Source: JBLHKS01 sp047620505 (GTDB lineage Bacteria; Verrucomicrobiota; Verrucomicrobiia; Verrucomicrobiales; DEV007). From it: 64,000 nt of DNA. The notes under the pieces were generated by a model. The model made no database searches. It was not told the origin of the DNA and saw nothing but the letters and a program-made list of their open reading frames with translations. Each line of letters begins with the position of its first letter. Position 1 is the first letter of the stretch. Position numbers and translations under genes: made by a program. This document shows, piece after piece, positions 59,701 through 64,000 of this stretch. Location of the stretch: NCBI GenBank assembly GCA_047620505.1, contig JBLHKS010000001.1:62001-126000 (forward strand), read 5' to 3'.

Positions 59701-61111
59701 CTACCCAGATGTTTCCATCCTCGGTTTCCAGTAAGGCCGTTATCGTGTCCCCGGGAATGCTTTGGAAGCTGTCCTGTTCGTGCTGAAAAATTTCGAAGCT
59801 GTCCATTCCCGAATCCAGCCTGCCCAAACCGCCGCTGGTCCCGACCCAGAGCCGGCCCTGGCTGTCTTCCATCACAACGGGAGCGAAGTTTCGAGGCAGA
59901 CTTCCTGGATGTGCCGCATCCTGCCGGAAATGGACCGATTCGCCAGTTTCCGGGTCGAAGCGGTTCAGGCCGCCTTCGGTCCCGATCCAAATCGAACCAT
60001 CAAGCGATGAGGCGAACCCGCGAACGCCCGAGTGGCTGAGCGAAGTGGGAACCGCCGGATCGGCCGCGTATTTCGGAAACCAGCTTTGCATCAGGCTGAA
60101 TCTGCTAACTCCGCCGTCAGCAGCTGCTCCCAGCCAGAGGACTTCGCGTTTGTCCTCGAAAATCGTCGTGATCGGCCCGGCGACGATGCTTCCTTCGTCT
60201 CTCGTATCGTTCTCGTACCAAATCCACTCCCCGGATTTCGCCATGAATCGACCAAGGCCCCTCGAGGTTCCCGCCCAGAGAGTTCCTTTGCTGTCGCGGT
60301 GCAGCGAAAGCACGTTTGCTTCGATCTCGACTCGCGTCAGCACGGTTCCGTTCTGGCTGATTCGGAAAAGACCAGAACCCAGAGTCGCCATCCAGATCCC
60401 TTTCTCAGTATCGGCTGAAAGGGCCGAGATTTCCGAAGGCTCATTCCAAATTTCGACCCAATCACTGGTTTCGTTCTGCCGATAGAGTCCACCCCCGTTC
60501 GTGGCGACCCAAAGCTTACCTTCTCGGTCCGTTATGATCGAGTGGATGACCTTGTTTTCCGTTGATTCGCCGAGAGCAATCTGCTCGAACTGCGAAGTAG
60601 ACCGATTGAAGCGATTGAGTCCGTTTTCGGTTCCAATCCAGAGTCCTCCATCGGAATGAATATGAAGCGAAGTGACCGAATTGTGGCTCAGACTCGTTAG
60701 ATTTCCGCTCTCGGAGCGAAACCAAACGGTTTTTCCGGTTTTTGGCTGAAACCGCGCCAGGCCGTCTCCTGCGGTTCCGATCCAGAACCAACCTCCCTTG
60801 TCGGCGGCGATGGAGCGAAGGCCGCCGACCCATTTTTTGCCGCTCGAATCCGTCTCCAGCTCGTAGGACCGGAGGCGAATTCCGTTGAATTCAGTCAGGC
60901 CGTTCTCCGTGCCGATCCAGATTGCTCCTTCGTTATCAAAGACAATCCGATGAACGCCGCCGTCGCTCATTCCGTTCTGAGTCGAGAGATTCGCGAAAAT
61001 AATTCGCTCATCGACATCAGCCTGGACCTCCGAAATACGGAGCCAGCAGCTGCTGAACGCAAAGCTCATGAGGAGCGCTGTCGCCAGCGCCTTACGGCAA
61101 TGGAGAATCAC
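56795..61111 (-). CDS. Hybrid two-component sensor kinase with propeller sensor
   Basis: A GTG at 61111 gives a signal peptide (HCRKALATALLMSFAF) and about 1438 residues; a TTG at 61198 is an alternative. About 14 periplasmic regulator-propeller blades (WIGTENGL, LWVGTSGG) are followed by a Y_Y_Y-type domain (LEGHDNNWRLGD, NYTHLNPGNYTFLAQASDG), one membrane helix, a GAF-like domain, HisKA with His1051 in MTHEVRTPLNAIIGF, an ATPase domain (GNAVKFTEKGG, DTGPGISE, GTGLGLAISKS) and a receiver with Asp1357 in IIFMDEDMP. It resembles Bacteroides hybrid sensors of glycan utilisation but has no DNA-binding domain. It probably senses a polysaccharide or other periplasmic ligand. Palindrome sequences lie at 57746, 60118 and 61044. 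Confidence 0.92.
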   Translation of the reverse strand: MILHCRKALATALLMSFAFSSCWLRISEVQADVDERIIFANLSTQNGMSDGGVHRIVFDNEGAIWIGTENGLTEFNGIRLRSYELETDSSGKKWVGGLRSIAADKGGWFWIGTAGDGLARFQPKTGKTVWFRSESGNLTSLSHNSVTSLHIHSDGGLWIGTENGLNRFNRSTSQFEQIALGESTENKVIHSIITDREGKLWVATNGGGLYRQNETSDWVEIWNEPSEISALSADTEKGIWMATLGSGLFRISQNGTVLTRVEIEANVLSLHRDSKGTLWAGTSRGLGRFMAKSGEWIWYENDTRDEGSIVAGPITTIFEDKREVLWLGAAADGGVSRFSLMQSWFPKYAADPAVPTSLSHSGVRGFASSLDGSIWIGTEGGLNRFDPETGESVHFRQDAAHPGSLPRNFAPVVMEDSQGRLWVGTSGGLGRLDSGMDSFEIFQHEQDSFQSIPGDTITALLETEDGNIWVGVLGNGLVRWEESSDSFVRIDTGIAEGVRQHVTDLHEDEDGRLWVATFSDGLWWYDSISQSWSRYLDLCDDKDIQLSSQNITDLAGGSNSTIWIGMKNGGFSRFDPNAGTLKNYTPRSARLPHSDAFSVAEDDEGQLWVATGAGLIRFNPKVRENPKASAFRKFGQSDGLQSSTFYTKSIHKAVDGRIYVGGPGGFNIIDPQNLPKPLLTTRPLLTSLKLYGNEIDPDRSDILTRPLAATEQFDVAYDPRLSMTIGFGTMNYASSSKTRYRYMLEGHDNNWRLGDATLEANYTHLNPGNYTFLAQASDGSLWLNDRARVRIRILPPWYQTRWAMISFGTGGTLLLGFILFSLHRSRANREQTRQQQLESERSRAEAALARQIQRAMLLERTTAEFRSGLDSAEMFNATLARLSDHFRVARCYVAFCSEGDEGFAEILSEHVTDPAQPFARRELPTATPVMRQLLNSDTPFAKDRSSVITPDEIAPFHVLADDNVQSLLAVRTVHSDLANGLIVLHHFGEKRIWTDDETKMLQSLAGQIGIAIAQFRASEREAQQNLELEEARRVADEANDAKSEFLAKMTHEVRTPLNAIIGFTEVMTQEAELTKMQLDHLGIINSSGEHLLGVINDILEVSQIEAGGSELTPEVFELEQLLSSVSGMVQMKAEAKGIGLEIVKLTELPVTIEADKGKLRQILLNLLGNAVKFTEKGGVALRVGVCDSEPENPETPDRRNLRLEFGVFDTGPGISEIDQSRLFQKFVQTELGKRATQGTGLGLAISKSFSELMGGKVDLMSRIGFGTLFTLEIPCVEHIQKAPSAGSGSEAIELGTVVGLEPGHEEIRVLVAEDQPLNRLLMQKLLSSAGFTLQEAEDGVIAVEKWRSWRPHIIFMDEDMPNMRGTDATRKILAEAPANERPIIVSLTAFAMEDQRQAAMEAGCAEFLAKPFKREDLFEIIARTLPVRYTYKNLDQAA
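61044..61055. repeat. CAGCAGCTGCTG read as Ser-Ser-Cys-Trp
   Basis: This copy lies in the coding region for the kinase signal peptide and is read in the third frame, as Ser-Ser-Cys-Trp. It is the only copy in that frame and shows that the motif is not tied to one peptide. Confidence 0.93.
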
Positions 61112-61206
61112 GGATTTAGGGAACGAGGAATTGGGGAAAAGGGGGAGGTGTCCAAACAAGAAGTCCAAAAAGTTATCAAACCTTAATATGTTTGACAATT
61201 TTTGTT

Positions 61207-61241
61207 TTTATAAATATTATAGACGAGTTCGCGACATTCAA
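61207..61241 (-). promoter_or_regulatory. A+T-rich -10-like region for the kinase gene
   Basis: On the minus strand TATAAT (61221-61216) and a second box TATAAA (61212-61207) lie just upstream of the kinase. TTGAAT is 14 bases upstream of the first, closer than the usual 17. The stretch is much richer in A+T than the genes around it. Confidence 0.35.
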
Positions 61242-61297
61242 ATCTTTTTTGGTGTTGTGAGGGTAAAGCCCTGCCTTGGATCTCGATCTATTTTGAT

Positions 61298-61753
61298 TTG
61301 AAAGTCTCACCTGCAATTTCCAAGACTCGCCATGCGGCTCGAATTCGGTTCATCCGGAGAAAGGGCCGTTTGGGCGGCTTGAGCTTGATGGAGGTCCTGG
61401 TGGTGATCGCGATCATCGCGGTTCTGGCGGCTTTGGCGCTTCCAGCGATTGAAAATATCCACGGAACGGCGAACAAAACGGCCGCGCTAAGCAATGCCCA
61501 GCGGATTGCCTCGACATCGAGCGCGCTGGCTTCGATGGGAGTGGCTCACGTCTTGCCTGATTCGCTTGGCGGGGTCGAGGCGACTGCTCGTCTGCTTCGA
61601 GAAGGCGTGACGGTATCGGAAGGGATTTTCGCGGGGCAGTTTTTCGTGGTTACCGGGATGACGGACGACGACATCCTCGCTGCGGCCGCTTATCTGGAAA
61701 CTGTCTACGATTTTGCGGAAGTTCGGCTGGTTTACGATCCCGAGAAGACTTGA
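61298..61753 (+). CDS. Type IV pilin-like / pseudopilin protein
   Basis: The frame opens with TTG at 61298, and no better start is visible, so the N-terminus is uncertain. The 151-residue product has a basic leader (TRHAARIRFIRRKGRLGG) and the class III signal sequence G|LSLMEVLVVIAIIAVLAALALPAI, with Glu at position 5 after the cleavage site. The C-terminal domain is about 95 residues. Such proteins are exported and cleaved by a prepilin peptidase, then assembled into pili or pseudopili of type II secretion. No other pilus gene lies in the window. The mature protein is short, about 120 residues, which suits a pseudopilin. Confidence 0.75.
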   Translation: MKVSPAISKTRHAARIRFIRRKGRLGGLSLMEVLVVIAIIAVLAALALPAIENIHGTANKTAALSNAQRIASTSSALASMGVAHVLPDSLGGVEATARLLREGVTVSEGIFAGQFFVVTGMTDDDILAAAAYLETVYDFAEVRLVYDPEKT

Positions 61754-61826
61754 GATCAGGCTATCCGGGGTCAAAAGACCGCAAAAATTGCGTGTTCGAC
61801 TTCGGGATTCGTGCGAGAATCTGCCC

Positions 61827-63575
61827 ATGAAATTTCGGAGAGGCTTTTGTTTCGTGTGGGTGCTGATTTTGGTCTCTGCGCTGGCAGGAAAACTATTGGC
61901 TCAGGCGGAAGGGGAGGAGGAAGAAGTGTCTTTTGGTAATGACTACCTTGAGGGCGAACCTGGGGTAAAATTGTTCGATTCCAGAAAACTGACCCTTGGA
62001 CCTCTCGCTAGTCGAATTCTGCTGGAAGCACTGGTTGCTGCAGCTGTAAATACAAATTCCAGTTATACCGAGAGACGCTCGAAATCGATCGCGATTGCCC
62101 TGCAGATCGATCCTCAGCATTCGTTAGCAGTCGGTGCAAACGCGTTGTTTCTGGAGAAAAGAACTCCCGATTCAATAAAGGGATTTCGCACGCTCACGGA
62201 AATTGCCGAGGTGCTCTGGCTCGCTACAAAACGTCTTCAAACAGGGTCAGAGGCGGATCGGACGCTTGCGAAGTACCTCACAGATGTCGCTTGGTTGTGT
62301 AAACCAAAAGACGCTGACTTTGTCTCCCTGCTGCAGGAAGCGCGAGAAGATGGCTTCGTCGGGGATTGGTCGACAATCTTCCTTCCACCGGGGCCTACTA
62401 TGGACGAAATCGAGCGTGAGAAATTGGTCAAAGCTGTTTTCGCCTCAACTAGCGGTGAAGCAAATGCTCTGATTCTCACCCGAGTTGGAGATCGTTATTA
62501 CGGAAAATCGATTCCCGTAAAAGTCGAGTCCGAGAGGAATGAACCGTTCAAAAGGGAATCCAGAGTTGATATCGATATCAGAGCTATTGACCGTAGTAAT
62601 CTTGATTATTGGACTCCGATCCCGTTGCTGATTCAGAAAAGGGCAGGCGAAAAGTGGCGCACTGGATACATAATCTCAGCCACGTTGACGGGCGAATTTG
62701 CAGGGAAGGACATCGGAGGATCATCCGTCGCCACCGCACTGGCCTTGGAAATGCTTCCTGAAGGCAAATCATATGATCCCGACTTTGCGGTCAGCGGCGT
62801 GCTCATTAAAGATGGGCAAATTGGCCGCGTAGGCGCGATTATTGAGAAAATTAAAGGAGCGGCCAAATCCGGGTGCACCCACGTGGCCTTACCTAAGGAA
62901 AATGTCATCGAGTTGATGGACCATGTTGTGAGCGAAGGATTTTCTGACCTGTTGAAAGTGCAGGTGTTTGCTGTGGAAGAATTCGATGAAGTAAAAGCGC
63001 TTGCTTTGACTGGTGAGCATCGGGATTTCCTCGTGAACGAATCGCTCAAGATTTACGCTGAAACGGCTGCGAAAATTGCTCGATTTGAAGACCCTAAAGA
63101 TCTTTCCCGTTTTCCTGCGTTAGTCGAGCGGCTCCGCAAGGTCGTCGAGTTGACCCCGAATCACTGGTCGGCGAGAATTCTTCTGGCTGAGGCATCAGGG
63201 AAGGGACCGAAAGTGCTTTCGATCGGACGATCGTTCCTCATCCTTCAGGCGCTCTCGGAAAAAGTTGAAGATTCACTGCAACTCAGCGACGAGCTGATGA
63301 CCGAACTCTCTGAGGTAACGCTCGATAGAACTCGATTCCATCCAGCTCTTCAGCCTCTCATCCAGGCCCTTCGGACGATTCAAGAAGCCGAAACTGAACG
63401 CCGTCGGATCAGCAGTGCTCGGCTCGACGGAAAGACCTGGCAGCAATTGCGCTCGGAAGGAGATGCGCTGGTTGAAAATACGCTGGATGAAATCAATTCC
63501 AGAGTGGAACTGAAAGTTGGGCTAGATCGCTTGCGAATTGAACCGCTGGACATTCACGGTGCCGAACAACGTTAA
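61827..63575 (+). CDS. Exported protein with Lon-type protease domain
   Basis: The ATG at 61827 begins a signal peptide (CFVWVLILVSALAGKLLAQ). The 582-residue protein has an N-terminal part of unknown fold and, at about 280-400, a segment like the Lon proteolytic domain: LTGEFAGKDIGGSSVATALALEMLP corresponds to the catalytic-Ser stretch, GVLIKDGQIGRVGAIIEKIKGAAKSG contains the catalytic-Lys region, and HVALPKENV is close to the ILPKEN motif of Lon. There is no AAA+ ATPase, and the signal peptide puts the protein outside the cytoplasm. A helical C-terminal part follows. The gene is A+T richer than its neighbours. The next gene starts 17 bases before its end. Confidence 0.8.
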   Translation: MKFRRGFCFVWVLILVSALAGKLLAQAEGEEEEVSFGNDYLEGEPGVKLFDSRKLTLGPLASRILLEALVAAAVNTNSSYTERRSKSIAIALQIDPQHSLAVGANALFLEKRTPDSIKGFRTLTEIAEVLWLATKRLQTGSEADRTLAKYLTDVAWLCKPKDADFVSLLQEAREDGFVGDWSTIFLPPGPTMDEIEREKLVKAVFASTSGEANALILTRVGDRYYGKSIPVKVESERNEPFKRESRVDIDIRAIDRSNLDYWTPIPLLIQKRAGEKWRTGYIISATLTGEFAGKDIGGSSVATALALEMLPEGKSYDPDFAVSGVLIKDGQIGRVGAIIEKIKGAAKSGCTHVALPKENVIELMDHVVSEGFSDLLKVQVFAVEEFDEVKALALTGEHRDFLVNESLKIYAETAAKIARFEDPKDLSRFPALVERLRKVVELTPNHWSARILLAEASGKGPKVLSIGRSFLILQALSEKVEDSLQLSDELMTELSEVTLDRTRFHPALQPLIQALRTIQEAETERRRISSARLDGKTWQQLRSEGDALVENTLDEINSRVELKVGLDRLRIEPLDIHGAEQR

Positions 63576-64000
63576 ATCGATCCCTCGATCTTTGATCTGG
63601 GTGCCAGCAGCTGCTGGTTTACTTGTGATCATCGCGGTTTGGCATTCTGGCGCTGATGATTCGAAATCTGACGCTCCAAAAGCGCCGGAAATCGCGGTAG
63701 AGAAATCTGATTCGATTCCAGCCACAATTTCGATGGCCAAACAGGGAATCGAGGGCGTTTTCGGTTCGGTCTGTGCGGCCTGTCACGGCGTGGAAGGGGA
63801 GGGAAATCCCGAATTGAAGGCTCCGTCAATCGCCGGAATGCCGGCGTGGTATGTCGAAATTCAGCTGGAAAAATTTCGCTCCGGAATTCGGGGGGCGCAT
63901 CCGGAAGACTTGGAAGGCACGCAAATGCGAGCGATGTCCATCGTGCTCAAACCGGAGTGGATCCAGCCGATGGCGAAACACGTCGCGGCACTGAAACCGA
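63559..64000 (+). CDS. Cytochrome c, N-terminal part (3' end outside window)
   Basis: A GTG start at 63559 overlaps the preceding gene by 17 bases. The visible 147 residues have a membrane anchor or uncleaved signal (LIWVPAAAGLLVIIAVW), an acidic linker and a class I cytochrome c fold: GSVCAACHGVEGEG with the heme-binding CAACH and later MRAMSIVLKP, whose Met may be the axial ligand. It is likely to take part in periplasmic electron transfer. The palindrome copy at 63605 (14-base form at 63604) encodes Pro-Ala-Ala-Ala-Gly in the membrane segment. The frame runs off the window without a stop. Confidence 0.87.
   Translation, partial: MPNNVKSIPRSLIWVPAAAGLLVIIAVWHSGADDSKSDAPKAPEIAVEKSDSIPATISMAKQGIEGVFGSVCAACHGVEGEGNPELKAPSIAGMPAWYVEIQLEKFRSGIRGAHPEDLEGTQMRAMSIVLKPEWIQPMAKHVAALKP

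Larger units (their letters stand above)
1068..63616. repeat. Dispersed 12-base palindrome CAGCAGCTGCTG, 23 copies
   Basis: Exact copies begin at 1068, 6821, 10255, 12288, 17997, 20100, 22626, 24045, 28478, 32469, 33369, 34446, 36392, 37295, 39350, 46327, 48661, 49138, 52573, 55343, 56680, 61044 and 63605. Seven more sites keep the inner AGCAGCTGCT (2757, 13888, 28805, 42123, 44216, 57747, 60119). The base before is C or T in all 23, and the base after is G or A in 19. Seven copies extend to the 14-base palindrome CCAGCAGCTGCTGG (1067, 12287, 20099, 22625, 39349, 48660, 63604). Eleven copies read Gln-Gln-Leu-Leu, nine read x-Ala-Ala-Ala (GCA GCT GCT after an xCA codon), one reads Ser-Ser-Cys-Trp and two are intergenic. 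The span given covers all copies; the sequence between them is not repeat. Counts were made by eye. Confidence 0.93.

Overview
The window looks like a chromosomal segment from a PVC-superphylum bacterium, most likely Verrucomicrobiota. The grounds are the gene families: secreted sulfatases, a Tat-exported DUF1501 protein, a long PQQ-propeller protein, neutral-ceramidase-like proteins, VWA/YfbK proteins coupled to an ECF sigma factor, and many HEAT repeats. Base composition is mostly G+C rich, with visibly more A+T-rich patches around 5.1-6.6 kb, 10.3-12.1 kb, 15.5-17.5 kb and 61.8-63.6 kb. No rRNA, tRNA, CRISPR array, transposase or prophage was seen. The assignment is by family content only, because no marker phylogeny could be run.

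Layout. 0-7 kb: end of a sulfatase, a stand-alone rpsM, a HEAT/methyltransferase protein, the RNA helicase deaD, a two-gene HTTM-like membrane pair and folB. 7-10 kb: an ECF sigma factor, a small membrane protein and a degenerate HtrA-like protein, then an EamA transporter. 10-20 kb: an adenylate cyclase, a sulfatase with HEAT repeats, a lipoate-ligase-family protein, a small basic DNA-binding candidate and a 1362-residue PQQ chimera. 20-30 kb: an NtrC-type regulator lacking the sigma-54 loop, NAD synthetase, a PhoD-like phosphatase, a TlpA thioredoxin, DUF1501, a zinc alcohol dehydrogenase and a ParE/antitoxin pair. 30-44.5 kb: two paralogous membrane VWA proteins flanking an ECF sigma factor, then a 2368-residue envelope protein. 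44.5-53 kb: a beta-hydroxyacid dehydrogenase, an L,D-transpeptidase, an AsmA-like protein, and a tricarboxylate transporter with fused TctC-TctB facing an RraA/ceramidase-like pair. 53-64 kb: a Pro/Gln-rich secreted protein, a GT2 glycosyltransferase, a second ceramidase-like protein, a hybrid two-component kinase, a pilin-like protein, a secreted Lon-type protease domain and the start of a cytochrome c.

The most striking observation is not a gene. The 12-base palindrome CAGCAGCTGCTG occurs 23 times by my reading, about once per 2.8 kb, with seven further copies of its central 10 bases. It is read in all three frames, mostly as Gln-Gln-Leu-Leu or as x-Ala-Ala-Ala and once as Ser-Ser-Cys-Trp, and two copies lie between genes. 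It is always preceded by a pyrimidine and usually followed by a purine (Y-12mer-R). This resembles a highly iterated palindrome, comparable in kind to cyanobacterial HIP1 but with a different sequence, and suggests a DNA-level function.

Second in interest is the 30.5-44.5 kb envelope-sensing locus. Two VWA proteins each carry an anti-sigma-like cytoplasmic N-terminus, a membrane segment and an external VWA module. An ECF sigma factor is translationally coupled to one of them, and a giant internally duplicated membrane protein follows.
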